Part shown: positions 1 to 11,285 of the stretch, in pieces
Numbering within the stretch: the stretch's first letter is position 1
Layout: the number at the start of each line of letters is the position of its first letter
NCBI GenBank assembly: GCA_030015575.1
Contig: JASDDO010000024.1
Span: 221,856,996 to 221,920,995, forward strand
DNA from: Agapanthus africanus
Taxonomy: Eukaryota; Streptophyta; Magnoliopsida; Asparagales; Amaryllidaceae
Length of the DNA: 64,000 nucleotides
Reading direction: 5' to 3'
Translations under genes and position numbers: made by a program
Notes under the pieces: generated by a model
Told to the model about the DNA's origin: nothing
Databases searched by the model: none
What the model saw: the letters and a program-made list of their open reading frames with translations, nothing else

Positions 1-1402
1 TTTGCATATTCCGAGAATAAAATAAAGGAAGTTTGGGCCCAACATTCAAGCACCTCACGTGACCCCACGTGAGCGCTTCAGCTTTAGTGTTTAACACTAC
101 TTTAAGCGCCTCACATGGGAGCACGTGAGCGCCGAATATATTTCAGTGTTTAACACTATATTCGAGCCAATCTTACCCCAAGCTAGCTAAATCTCCCAAA
201 GGCAAAACTTTGATTAGGGCTTTCAGAATTGATGGCATCCAAAGTAATGTTCATCCCACTGCTTTTCAATCTGGCATTTGGTTCAAGGGTATATCTCTCC
301 ACACCTCTGATACATGTCTTTGTAATTCTTCAGCATCTTCAGAGAGATGGTGGGTCCCAATGGCCAATAACTACCTGGTGCATTTCCAAACCCATGTTTG
401 CATCTAAACTTGGACCGCAATGTCCCTAAACTAAACAATAGAGCCCAAATGCTCTTTTGTTGGATCTAAAGGATCCTGTTAAGTTGATCTTAGTCTAAAA
501 TTAGACTAACGTTTCCTTAATAAACATTTATGTTGATCTTAATCTCAAACGAGACTAACGATCCTTAAATCTGTCCAACTACAGATCTCCCAACCCATAT
601 TGGTTCGAGGGTACATCTCTGCACTCCTCTGATATGTGTTGTTGTAATCCTTCAACGTCTTCAGAGAGGTGACGGGTCTCGACGACCAGACATTTCATGG
701 ACTGTAGGGTCCTTAAACCCATGGACTATGATGTCCTTAACCTTGGACTGTGGGGTCCTTAAGCCCATGGATCGAGATGTCCTTAAACTAACATTGGACC
801 GTAATGTCCTTAAACTAACAATGGACCGCAATGTCCCTAAACTAAACAATAGAGCCCAAATGCTCTTTTTTCGGATCTAAACGATCCCGTTAAGTTGATC
901 TTAGTCTGAAATTAGACTAACGTATCCTTAACATACGTTTATGTTGATTTTAGTCTCAAATGAGACTAACGTATCCTTAAACCCAAACCAAGAACCCAAA
1001 TCTAAGAAAATACGGATTTGGACTAATCCACGCCCTACGGGCGAAACATAAATTAGTTTTCGTATACAATCCACAGGCAACCAAAAACAAAACAAACACA
1101 CACGACATGAAGTGACCATCTGGAGAAGGAGAAAGTGGTTACCGCGATGCGGTAGCGTAATTAACTGCTGGGGCTTGCGCTTGCAGGGAAGAGCGTCCCT
1201 ACAATCAAAAACCCCTCAAACGAGGTGGAATCTGACGAAGTCTGCTACAACGGCCCCATCCGTCTCAACCATCGATACACGGTGCCATAAATCAACTTGG
1301 CATCTTCGGAGAGGTGGACTGATAGCACCAATTAGCATCTGCCCTCGAAATTCAGGCAAGACGAACCTACGCGGTCGTGTCTCTGTGTTTCGGCGGAGAA
1401 CA
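1..1402 (+). mobile_element. L0: Tat-type LTR, 3' portion, sense on +
   Basis: The reverse complement of this stretch matches the LTR at 12666-15201. Shared blocks include the fragment reading GTCTTGCCTGAATTT, the CCACCTCTCCGAAGAT block, and the paired motif 'ttagtctnaaattagactaacg'. It ends in GGAGAACA at 1402, equivalent to the sense 3' end of the other Tat LTRs. The usual primer-site block does not follow, so this is a downstream LTR or solo LTR whose 5' part lies before the window. Its orientation is opposite to the Tat element on its right. The left target duplication is not visible. Confidence 0.75.
698..842 (+). repeat. about 25-bp tandem repeats GGACnnnnnnGTCC(C/T)TAAA in L0
   Basis: About six successive units read GGAC, six variable bases, GTCC, then C/T TAAA. 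Each can fold into a short GGAC/GTCC hairpin. A further isolated copy lies at 412-430. The same motif in sense orientation recurs in the Tat-1 3' region (2850-3050). Confidence 0.7.
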
Positions 1403-1900
1403 TGTAGATATTGCCGTCAAGATTGGCTCTCCCTTTGACGAAGCCTGGTAGGAAAGTATGTTTTCCTTTTCATTTGTTTGTGCCCTTGGATCGTATACAA
1501 GAGTCAATATGGACATACTTGCAGGGCAGAGGAAATTTTATTTTATTTTATTTTTTATTGCTACGATGCTCTATCTTTTCAGTTTTTCATATCGCGAAAG
1601 TCATGATTGCCCAATCATTTCGGCTTTTTATCCGCGGTGCCCAATCATTTTGGCTATATATTTTTTTATATTTTTACTCTCTGCTTTTTATTACGAGTTG
1701 CCCAAACATTTCAGCTGTTTTTATATGCATTTTTTTGCTCGCTGATTTTTTATTGCGAGTTGCCCAAACATTTCGGCTATTTTTATATGCATTATTTTGC
1801 TACTCACTACTGTTTTTTATTGCGAGTTTGGAATCTGATATCAACCTTGGAATCAGCATCGCTACGACTGGAATATTGCCATGAGCGAATCATCATTTTC
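1403..1900 (-). other. Tat-1 3' non-coding region, T-rich and C-A-rich repeats
   Basis: No coding signal. The + strand shows several copies of a unit like 'gttgcccaatcatttcggct'-type sequence (about 1600-1800) and runs of T. The same blocks recur in Tat-3 near 49080-49180, which supports common descent of the two 3' regions. Confidence 0.6.
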
Positions 1901-1969
1901 TATGAAAGGACTTGAACAAAGGTGGCTTAGCGAACAGGGTTAGAATCCTGTCGACTAAGTGTATTTTCT

Positions 1970-2370
1970 CTTGTAAGTCGTATTGATCTTGCAAGGGTGG
2001 TTTTCTCCTTATAAGTCGAGAGAACTTACAAGAGTCATTCACCATACGGTGACATTTCTCGTCGTTGGTGGAACTTGGTGGGGGAATATTTATTCGTGCC
2101 CATGGATTGTATACAAGGGTCAATATGGACCGTCTATAGGGTAACTTGGGGGATGTGGCGGCTTAAGAACATGTTCAGATCCCTGTAACTTAAGGCTTTT
2201 GAATCTTATGAGCCGTGAGGGTCTCATAAGGGGAAATTCTCCTTACGAGTCGTGAGGATCTCGCAAGTGTAATTTTTCTATAGGAATCGTGGGGATTCCA
2301 AAGTGTGTTGCTCCTTTGTGAGTCGTAAGGATCTCACGCAGGTATTTTCTCCTCACAAGGTCGAGAGGAC
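1970..2370 (-). repeat. Array of short hairpins, Tat-1 3' region
   Basis: At least seven short inverted repeats follow one another, mostly separated by TTTTCTCC-like spacers on the + strand. Clear ones are CTTATGAG/CTCATAAG (2205-2230) and GGAATC/GATTCC (2283-2299, loop GTGGG). Others near 1970-1995, 2011-2035, 2242-2267, 2318-2337 and 2352-2376 pair with a few wobbles or mismatches. Most share the centre TC-GTRRG-GA (some have a GAGAG-type loop), while the outer stem differs from hairpin to hairpin. Confidence 0.7.
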
Positions 2371-2849
2371 TTTGCAAGTGCACATGAATTTTTTATTTTA
2401 CGAGTTTGCACTCTTTTCTGGCTTTCACATACTCGCTGGCAGTCCTACTGTTTTTACTCATGGCGCCCTTTCGGGTGTTCATCCGTGCCCTTTTTACTTG
2501 TGGACATACCTTTTTTTCTTCTCTTTTTTTTAATTATTATTATTTTTAAACGAAATTGCGCCCTTTCGGGTTTTCAAAAACACGCCGGCAATCCTACTGT
2601 TTTTACTCACGACACTCTTTTGGGTTTTCATCCGTGCTCATTTCGCTTGTGGACATACCTTTTTTCTAATGGAGAAAATCTCGAAAGTAGCTTCATCACA
2701 GGTGACCCATCTGTTTGACGGTGGGTTTTGAGGGCGGCTCCATCGCTGGATTAGCTATGTAGCCAGTGGGACTCGAGTTGCAATCTTTCCTGCTAAGACT
2801 TCGATTGCAATATACATCCCAAGGGAATGTATCACCATATTTGGAGCGA

Positions 2850-3050
2850 TGCACTAGTTTAGGGACGTTCTGGTCCATTATCGCCATGTTTGAGGCGAAA
2901 TTTTAGTTTAGGGACTTTTCGGTCCAATGTCGCCATATTTGAGGCGAAGTTGTAGTTTAGGTTCATCTCGGTCCATTATCATCATGTTTGAGGCAAATTT
3001 TTAGTTTAAGGACATCTCGGTCCTAAATCGCCTTATTTGAGGCGACGGAG
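2850..3050 (-). repeat. about 50-bp tandem repeats in Tat-1 3' region
   Basis: Four diverged units read (+ strand) TAGTTTAGGGAC, a few bases, CGGTCC, then a block like 'atcgccatgtttgaggcg'. The GGAC/GTCC pairing part is the same motif as the tandem units in L0, in the same sense orientation. Confidence 0.7.
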
Positions 3051-3142
3051 CTTCTTTGCATACCACTCTCAGAGTTCTGACTCAGGAGGATAGCGAGCGG
3101 ACACAAGCATCTTCATCTATCATAGACCTAAGTCGTGACTCG

Positions 3143-4309
3143 TCAAGCGTGGCATTTTTTGAGGAATCGGCCGTTTATTAGCCGGAAGGGTCTTTCGCAA
3201 TGCATATCCATGAGCAGGTAGGCTCCACCTTGATAGACTTTGTCTATGATGTACAGGCCTTCATAGTTCGGCTCGAATTTCCCCCGTTTTGCATGATTAG
3301 GGATCATTGGTCTTTTGACGAATAGTACGAGTTCGCCTTAGCAGAATATTCTCGGCCTGGTAAGTCTTTCATATGATCATGTCATCCTTGCCTTATAAGC
3401 CTCCAGATTTTGCTGTGCTATAAGGCGAGTTTCGTCGAGGGCATCGAGCTCCTCAAGCCGAAGATGAGCATTTCCTTCATCCGTCAGCTCGTATCAAACC
3501 GCTACTCGTAGAGAAGGGAGTTCTATTTCCAGGGGAAGCACTGCTTCTGTGTAGAATACCTACATGTATGGTGTTGTATTCATAGCCGTTTTAAACGTTG
3601 TTCGGTACGCCCAGAGAGCTTCATGCAGCCTTTCGTGCTAGTCTCTTTTGTTTCTGGACACCGTTTTCTTTATAATTTTCGTCAAGGTCTTGTTGAAAGC
3701 TTCAACTAGACCATTGGCCCAAGAATTATAGACCGAAGAGTATCCCCAATCAATTTTATGTTGTGCAAAATGGCTGATTTTATGGCTTCTATAAGCTGGC
3801 CCATTATCCGAGATAATTCGTCGCGGAGTGCCGAACCGATAGATGACATGTGTCATGAAGAAATAGAGGATATTCTCCGTCTTCACCTCCCTTAGTGGTA
3901 CCGTTTCTGCCCACTTAGAGAAGTAGTCGGTCGTTGCTAATATAAACCGATGTCCTTTGGACGACGCCGGTTCAATGAAGCCAATTATATCGGTTCCCCA
4001 CATTTCGAACGACCAGCTAGCTACTGTTGGGTGTAGCGGATTTGGATGTTGGTGGATGAAGTCCCCATGGATTTGGCATGAGTGACACTGCTTCGCATAT
4101 TCGAGGCAGTCCTGAATCATTGTGGGCCAATAGTAACCTATTCTTTTGATTTTCAGCTTCATCTTTAGCCCAGCTTGGTGAGAACCACAGAGTCCGTCGT
4201 GAATTTCTTGAACGACTCTCTTCGCTTCTTCTGGTCCCAGGCATCTTAGCCACAGACAGTCGAAAGATCTCTTATATAGAGTATCATTGACGAAGGCGAA
4301 GGACAGAGC
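3143..4309 (-). pseudogene. Tat-1 integrase domain, stop-interrupted
   Basis: Integrase would insert the cDNA copy into nuclear DNA. Reading from 4309 down, the frame shows an HHCC zinc-binding segment (His pair in IHDGLCGSH, Cys pair in CHSC near 4080). The catalytic core follows, with Asp in GTDIIGF, Asp in ISDNGPAY and Glu in NGLVEAFNKTL, so all three acidic residues are present. The C-terminal part has the Tat-typical PNHAKRGKFEPNYEG block near 3290 and ends NGRFLKKCHA-stop at 3143. The whole domain lies in the same frame as the RT upstream. Stops occur near 4303, at 3638, and several times between 3640 and 3330. The longest open piece is 3638-4162. Confidence 0.85.
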
Positions 4310-4459
4310 TCATTTCATGAGCTGATGTCTAGACGACGTATTTTTGGGCATTTGTTGGAATTTGAAGTAGTCTATGAAGACTTCCCTCCAATCCTTGACT
4401 TTTTCGTCGTCCTCTATTTGAAGGGCTACTTGTTCGGTCATTTCTTTTCTTTCGGATGA

Positions 4460-4960
4460 CTATATCAGATCTTCCGAAGATATATCTGTCGGCGTGAGAA
4501 CCCTACGGCTTTGCACAATAATCTTTACATCATCGTGGTCGTCATCAGCCAGTTTCTTAGCCAATTTGGCCAATGCATCCGCCTTACAGTTTTTTGCACA
4601 CGGTATACTCTTCAGGATGTAGGAGGGGATTTGTGTCAGCAGTTGCTGCACTCTTTCTCGATACTTTATCAGCTCTGGCTTGCACGTCTGATAGTTGCCA
4701 TTTACTTGGCTAACGATCAGCTGGGAGTCTCCATATATGAGGAGGTCTTTAATTCCCATGTCGACAGCGATCTCGAGACCTGCTATCAAAGCTTCATATT
4801 CAGGTTCGTTATTAGTTCTTAGCTCCGTTAAGGAAAGGGTGTGACGCAATATTCCTCCTTGCGGAGTCACGAAGATAAGACCCACCCCGGCTTTGATTAT
4901 GGGGGTGTTTTGCTTTCTCCTCTTCATGGAAGATGCTCCGTAGAAGTAGAGTTCCCATTG
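4460..4960 (-). pseudogene. Tat-1 second (archaeal-type) RNase H
   Basis: This extra RNase H between the RT/RNase H and the integrase is a hallmark of Tat elements. Visible motifs are GVGLIFVTPQGG, EPEYEALIAGLEIA (conserved Glu), YGDSQLIVSQVNG (conserved Asp) and CKADALAKLAK (conserved Asp). The first expected catalytic Asp, in the family motif LYFDGAS, reads Tyr here (LYFYGAS, near 4943), so activity is unlikely. The frame is continuous with RT upstream and is stopped at 4460. Confidence 0.85.
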
Positions 4961-5137
4961 GGAATCGTTTTCTTCCTTCTCTCCTTCGATTATGTCGAAT
5001 GTATATTCATCCGAAAACTCACAATTTAAGGGAGAGTCGGCTGGTATCGGATGCTCTATGAAAAAGTCGGTAATGGCCTAGCCTTTCACTGCTTTGAGGG
5101 GTCGATACGTTATCGACAACTCTATCAGGAGGAGGGC

Positions 5138-5662
5138 CTATTTGGAAAGCCTACCCGTTAGTATGGCTCTTAACATTAGATATTTAAGAGCATCCACTTT
5201 TGATACGAGATGGACCTCATGTGTCAAGGCGTAATGTCTGAGCTTCGTTATCGCAAAGATCAGTGCCGGGCAATGCTTTTCAATGGGGGAGTAGTTGTTT
5301 TCTGCCCCCAGGAGAACTCGACTCAAATAGTATAGAGCTCTCTCCTTTCCTTGATTGTTTTCTTGTGCCCATAGCGTGCCTAGAGAACCCTCAAGGGCCG
5401 TTGTATATAGGATAAGGGGTTTTCCCTTAACTGGAGCGGCCAATACCGACGGATTTTGGAGGTATTGCTTGATTTTGTATAGTGCATTTTGGCACTTTCG
5501 ATCCTAGACGAACGGGGTCTCCTTCTTCATCAGATGACTGTAGGGACGGCATCTTCTGGAGATATTGGCTATGAACTGCCGGATATAAGTGAGCTTTCCT
5601 TGAAGAGATCGCAATTGTCGGAGAGTTCTTGGCGTGGGCATTTCTATCATCGCCTTGATTTT
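5138..5662 (-). pseudogene. Tat-1 RT connection and first RNase H
   Basis: This continues the RT frame after the stop at 5663-5665. It includes a connection segment (LRSLQGKLTYI) and the typical RT-associated RNase H segment with LGTLWAQEN, ALYYLSRVLLGAENNYSPIEK and LRHYALTHEV. In-frame stops lie near 5502 and at 5138. The role is removal of the RNA template during reverse transcription. Confidence 0.85.
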
Positions 5663-7570
5663 TTAGGGATCTATTTCGATACCTCGGTGCCGTATGATGA
5701 ATCCTAGGAATTTGCCTGAGGAGACTCCAAACACGCATTTTAGAGGATTCATCTTTAGATTATACTTCCGAAGACGTCGGAACACTATTTTAAGGTGTTC
5801 CCAATACTCCTCATGAGATTTGCTTTTAACCACAAGGTCGTCAATGTAGCATTCAACGATCTCGTGGATGAGGTCATCGAAGATCTTTGTCATGGCTCTC
5901 TGGTAGATAGCGCCAGCGTTCTTCAGACCGAAGGGCATCACCTTATAGCAAAATATACCCAACGGAGTCCGGAAGGCAGTATACTTTTGGTCTTCAGGAT
6001 GCATTTTTATTTGATTGTATTCTGAAGATCCATCCATGAAGGAGAAGACCTCATGGATAGACGTGTTATCGATCATTAGCATGGTAACAGGTACTGGGAA
6101 ATCATCCTTCGGGAAAGCTTTGTTGAGATCCTGAAAGTCCACGCAGATGCGTGCCTTCCCATTTTTCTTCATCACCAGAACGATGTTAGCGATCCAGTCG
6201 GGATATTGAACTTCTTGGATAAAAACGGAGTCGATTAGTTTCTTGACTTCAGCGTTGATATTCATCTCAAGTTCGAGTCGCATCCTTCTCGGCGCCTGTT
6301 TGACTGGCTTTATATCCGACGATATGGCCAGTTTGTGTACCGCCGCTTTTGGATCTAGACCTGGCATCTCTGAATAGTTCCCTGCGAAATAGTCTTTATA
6401 TTGCATGAGCATGTCCTTCAACGTGGCTACCTGTTTTTTAGATAGTAGCTCACTGACGAACGTTGGCCTCGGATCTTTTTCCGACCCTAAGTCAATTTTC
6501 CTTAGATTATCCGCCGTAGTGTGTATTCCATCTTCCAGCTTCTTTGGGGCTGATGGAAAGTCTGAGATCACCTCGTCCTCGTCTTCATTTGCGAAGTACA
6601 TATGGAGGTCAACCATAATCTCATGCCTTCCCTGTTTTGAGGGTGTTATCATATGGCAGGTACGAGTCTGCTTTCCTTTTTGTGGTTGAGCTGGTCCTAT
6701 CCTCACAGTATAGGTCTTCTTTGGCTCATGCCTTTGCGGCGGGTTTACTCTCCAGCCGTCGGACAAAGCGAACATGCCTTGCTGATACTGGTCTTCTACC
6801 CGGTCTTTGAAGGTGAAGCAGTCTTCAAGGGTATGACCTATTTCTCGCTGGTAGGAGCAATAATTCGGATGATGGACCTCGTTTATTTGATCGGGGTGCC
6901 GAAACTCCGGAAGTTTCATCATTTGGCGCTTCATGACAAGGTTGAATATTTTCCTTGTCTTGTCTTGGGGCAAGGAGTATTCCCGACCTATCTTCTTTAT
7001 AAATGACAGATTCCAATCGAGTTTTTCTCGAGTGGATGGCTTCTTAGATCTGCTTCGTTGTTTTCGAACGTTGTTTGCGTTCTTTACCCTGCTTTTGCCT
7101 TTATTTCGAGATTTTCCCCCTTCGCGAGTACATGCAGCAGGCCGAGGATGAAGACCATTATAGTCTTCCTTCTCCGTGAATTGCTGATTGAGGCGCTGCG
7201 TCCTGTCCTTTTCATAGATGGCTATTTCGCGGCTGTGATTGTCTTGGCTCTTTTGACAAGCTTCTTTTATTAGCTTGTCTATTTGTTCTTCGAGCGATGG
7301 ACTTAACGTTCTTAGAGCGGGATTTCGCTCTGTTTCAACGTTACGGTCATTTGGAAGAGTGTTTTCCTCTTCGCTGAAGCTCTTTATGACGCGGCAGCTG
7401 TGGAACAGCTCCCGTTTCTTGGACCAAACGTATCCGAGCCCGGTTGTCTCCATCTTCCCGTTGGGCATCTTTCGTTGAGTCCCGAGAATATCCCAAATCT
7501 TTTTGTAAAATTGGGCGTGCCGAACAGTTTGTTCGAGGGGTATACCTTGGGATCTTAGCAGTCTTTTCAA
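5663..7570 (-). pseudogene. Tat-1 Gag-linker plus reverse transcriptase, longest open stretch (635 codons)
   Basis: The N-terminal third (about residues 1-330) is a basic linker with a zinc-knuckle-like motif (CSYQREIGHTLEDC, near 6816-6860). The RT domain follows from about residue 380. It has ARICVDFQDLNKA, FMDGSSEYNQI (catalytic Asp), YTAFRTPLGIFCYKVMPFGLKNA and the catalytic box YIDDLVVKS, then LKMNPLKCVFGV and KFLGFIIRHRGIEIDP. RT copies the element RNA into DNA in the virus-like particle. This stretch has no internal stop and keeps the catalytic residues, but the same frame downstream to 3143 is broken by many stops. There is no separate start codon evidence; the N-terminus is simply the first Met after a stop, and the protein would normally come from a Gag-Pol polyprotein. 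Confidence 0.88.
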
Positions 7571-7650
7571 TCCCTCCGCGTAGTATCTTGGCAGACGGAT
7601 TATTTGAAGCCTGTCGAGTGCAAAATCGGCACCATGCCAGACTTTTTTTT

Positions 7651-7920
7651 CTACTTTGGTCTCCGTAGATCGGTAGAAGAGGATCGCCTTTTCACATCTT
7701 CGCCTGAGAGGGACGTAGAAAGTCTGTAGCTCTTATACACTGTATGTATCATGCACATCAAGTTTCTTGTAATACTGAGGCGGAGCCATTGTGATTTGCA
7801 GACTTTGATCGGCTCCGGGGAGGGCTTCCACTGACGGGCGGATGGAGAACACTGCATTGGCCTCGTCCTCAGAATCACTGCCAAAGACCAGAATAGGGGT
7901 AGATAGTCCGGGCCTATCAT
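7651..7920 (-). pseudogene. Tat-1 protease-RT linker fragment
   Basis: Not a recognised catalytic domain. It corresponds in position and partly in sequence to 19092-19397 in Tat-2, which reads PHHYKELDALDTYSMQELVTFHVPPRLKR. It lies in the same frame as the protease at 8029-8565 and ends where the RT frame begins, so a frameshift separates them. Confidence 0.55.
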
Positions 7921-8028
7921 TTTCTTTCTGGGGTTGCCCCGAGTAGACTATTTCTTCATCTTCCTCGGAATCGCTCCTAAAAATCGGGATAGTGGCGGCA
8001 GACTTTAATTTATCCTCCGGCTTATGAC

Positions 8029-8565
8029 TTATGTATCTTCGATGTCTGGTAGGAAGTAATTTGCATATTCATATTTCCGGATCTCATTTACGGAGAACGG
8101 ATTTAGCTCCCCTGTGACGGTGCATTCCAAGCCATCCTTAAAATACTTCATACACTGATGTTGTGTAGAAAGGATGACGTTGTACTCATGCAACCAGGGC
8201 CTGCCAAGCAAAGCATTATAGCAAGTCTTGGCGTCAATGAGATGAAATTTGATATCAGGGATGAGCAACCCAAAACGTAACGTCAGTATTAGGGACCCAA
8301 GCGTCCATGACGACTGTGAGTAGAACCCGGAGATTGTAATTTTGTCTCGGGCTAAGTGATGAGCGTTCATGCAAATATCCTTCAGCACTCTCACGTAGAG
8401 AAGGTTGACGGAGGATCCGTTGTCGACAAAGATTTTCCTTATCTTGATGTCGTGGCAGTACCTGGTGATGTATAATGGGCGGTTATGTTTGCACGTACTG
8501 AGGAGGAGATCTTCATCGCTGAATGTAATGTCAGCTGTGTGAACTTCTGGCAGCTCATCCTTCAT
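8029..8565 (-). pseudogene. Tat-1 retropepsin-like aspartic protease
   Basis: The protease that matures Gag-Pol. The active-site region reads IFVDNGSSVNLL (family pattern VDxGSSxNIL), so the catalytic Asp is kept. The flap/second-strand region contains CYNALLGRPWLHEYNVILSTQHQCMKY, typical of Tat proteases. Upstream in the same reading direction (8566-8720) is a helix-like segment, LDALLLSKETRESLIKAL, also found before the Tat-2 protease. The + strand of this stretch holds nothing else. Confidence 0.8.
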
Positions 8566-8852
8566 CTTCTTTTCTGCGAGGAATGCTTGGAACTGATCGG
8601 GCTCTTATAATGCCTTGATTAGAGACTCTCGTGTCTCTTTGGACAAGAGGAGAGCATCCAATATGCTCAACTGTGAGGGTATTTTCCTCAGATGTGCTAG
8701 GACATTGTAATTCACCTTATTTTTCCTAGGCGGGTCCCATGCTGCGAGCTCTTTGACAACTCCATCGTCGAGGGTAATTTCTTCGAGGATTTTTTCATTC
8801 CCTTTTTCTTTTTTGCTCGAACCTTTGCTTGTAGGTCCAAGGTTCTTCTCAG

Positions 8853-9267
8853 TCAGCGTGCAGTTACACTGCTGAATGTTCTCACGGTTCTTCTCCTCCT
8901 CTTCTTTTTCGGAGGTGGAGTCTTTGAAGAGAGGGCTGAGAGGTATTGCGTCCTCAGAATTGCTCCCGAAAGTAAGAACTTAGGGTTTTTCCCCTTCTGA
9001 ACTGGTACCAACCATATGACAGTTGCCAGTCGTTTTTTCATGCGTTTCTGTCGCACCCTTTTTCCGTCAACGAGCTTCACGCTTCATTCTCTTGAAGTGT
9101 TTTTGATGAGCAACATATTCTTGCCACCACTTCTTGAAGGTATTACATTCTTCGGAGGGGTGGGTGACCCTCCGATGATATAGACAGTAGTTTGGATGTG
9201 AATCCTCTCCGTCAAGGCACATGGCCCCGGGAGTGTTTCCTATGAGAGGTAGCAGCTTCATTCCCAT
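8853..9267 (-). pseudogene. Tat-1 Gag-Pol segment with zinc-knuckle copy B
   Basis: Contains PNYCLYHRRVTHPSEECNTFKKW (about 9195-9140), a C-x2-H-x4-H-x4-C motif with the spacing of a retroviral CCHC knuckle but His in the second position. A charged, Lys/Arg-rich and Glu-rich stretch follows. The frame breaks near 9070. The function is inferred to be nucleic acid binding. Confidence 0.6.
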
Positions 9268-9424
9268 TGACAGAACTTTGGGAACCGCTTCTCTGCCTTG
9301 ATCCTGCTCTTATTTGTCGTAGGTATGCTTTGGTTTAGTTTGAGTACTTTATGACTCCACCTTGCCGTAGCTTCTTCATCCTGACACTGACGCTTAGCCT
9401 TTTCGTATATGGCTGTTCGTGTTC

Positions 9425-10255
9425 TTAGTCAGCTTTGCTTTTTTGAAAGGTTTCGTTTAACAGCCTATCGACCGGGTCTTCTGATAGTTCCGGGGATTTT
9501 AGCGCCGATTCTGCCTCCAGTTTCTCTGCGTTGTTTTCTGACGCTGAGAGAGTTTCTTCGTCATTTAACAATGAATAGGAGACCATGTGGCAACTTGCTA
9601 CACGGTATTCGATTTCTTCTGATGAGCCATTTTCCTCATCATAGTCACTATCTTCGTTCTCCAGAATATACCAGAGGAACTCTTCAAGCGTGACCGGTTT
9701 CCATGCCTTCTGGTTGTACTCCTTCAGCACGTCAATGTATTTTTGTAGGTCTGTGCACTTGTCATCAGACTCGGCAGGCTGCACAGGATTCTTGGTCTTC
9801 TTCTTTTTCTTCGAAGACTTTGAAGGCCTGACTTGGGGATTTTGCCCTTTGTCAACAATCTTCGGTACGGGACGTGGTTTCAGTATCCCTTTGATGATTT
9901 CAGGTTCTAGTGGGCTTTTCCACCTGACTGCTGGACATGCCTGTAGATCCTTCAGCATTCTTTTGGTTTTAGCTGAAAGAACGACTTCCCATGGAGTTTC
10001 TTCGACGAGCGAGCATGATGCCCCCGGCGGATCCATCTTTTTGGGAGTGTGCTTCTGTGGTGGGTTCATCCTCCAGTTCTCAGACAGCGCGAATGTTCCC
10101 TGTTGATACTGGTCCTCGAACCAGTTCTTAAAGACATAGCAATCCTCAATTGGATGGCTCACCATTCTGTAATAGGAGCAGTAGTTGGGGTTGTTGACAT
10201 CGCCGGGTTGCGGTGGACGCCGTGGGTTTGACAATGTGATGAGTTTGTAACGCAT
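9425..10255 (-). pseudogene. Tat-1 Gag C-terminal region with zinc-knuckle copy A
   Basis: Begins with a knuckle-like motif CSYYRMVSHPIEDC (about 10180-10139; the second ligand is Tyr). GTFALSENWRMNPPQKHTPKK and a Lys-rich tract (KKKKKTK) follow. The C-terminal 120 residues are acidic, with a segment VDRLLNETFQKSK that reappears before the third knuckle copy in the RT reading frame. The frame is the same as the Gag domain at 10436-10912. Confidence 0.65.
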
Positions 10256-10435
10256 TGCTAACGCATTGCTAATATCATGGGGAAACGAATAAGCGCGTCC
10301 TAACCTTTCTTCCAGGGATAGGCGTGGACGTGCATTGTTTTGGCGAGCAGCCGCTTTTGGGCCACTCGGTTGTTGTTGAGCATTGGCGACGAAGGCCGCT
10401 TTCCCTTTACCTTTGGCATTTCGAGGGTTCTTACT

Positions 10436-10912
10436 TTAGGAGGAAGTCCCGTGGCCCATCTGGTCCATTTGGGCCAGTTTATCGATCAGAGCATGGAAGG
10501 TCGTTGGTTTGAAGAACGTCATGAACTGGGACACGGGTGTTTGAGGATCAAGGGTCCCGATGAACATGCCCACAATGAGGGATTCTTCGATGCGTTGTTC
10601 ACACTTTGACCATAGGTTCCGCCACCGGATCACATATTGGACCCAGGTTTCTCCTGGCTTTACCCTGGTATTGATTAATACTGTGATCGGGGTGCGGTTA
10701 CTTGCGCTGGTGAATCGCTGTGTGAACAGCAGCTCCATCTCTGTGAATGTTCTCACGGAGTCATGTAAGAGCTCCGAGTACCATTCAAAGGCCATCTCTG
10801 ACAGGCTGCCAACGAACTGGCGAAGCAACAGTTTATCGTCACCTCCAGTGTTACCGCACAGAGCTCCGAATTGCACGACGTGCTGGTGTGGGTTGCCTGT
10901 CCCCTTGTACAC
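10436..10912 (-). pseudogene. Tat-1 Gag capsid-like domain (retrotrans_gag)
   Basis: Typical plant retrotransposon Gag core: LCGNTGGDDKLLLRQFVGSL, AFEWYSEL, TFTEMELLFTQRF and WVQYVIRWRNLWSKC, in that order. It should assemble the virus-like particle. The same block is found in Tat-2 (22114-22600) and Tat-3 (49721-50350), all on the - strand. Codons 1-30 extend upstream in a different frame, so the N-terminus is not intact here. Confidence 0.85.
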
Positions 10913-11285
10913 ATGAAACTTAAGGATCGTATATCCTGACGGGTATTTAATTTGGTTATACCAGTCTGGATATAGTCACCTAGTTTTGACGATTTGGCCA
11001 GCCGCTTCATTTGCTTGATGAGCTCTTATTTGTTGATCTATAAAATCATCAAGAGAAGCCTTGGAGATCGTTTATTCCTTGTCTATTGATAAAGCCGGAA
11101 GAGGGTTTGATATTTCCCCTCTGTCATCCTCGATAATTATCGGCGGATCCTCGGCTGGGGTTTCTGGCTGGATCATCATTCCAACCATAGAACAAGAGAG
11201 ACATCTGATTTATGTTAGCAGCCTGCTCAGCAGCTTCATTGTCCTTTGTTTCAAGCACCCTTCGCAGGAACTCTGTATCGGTCTC

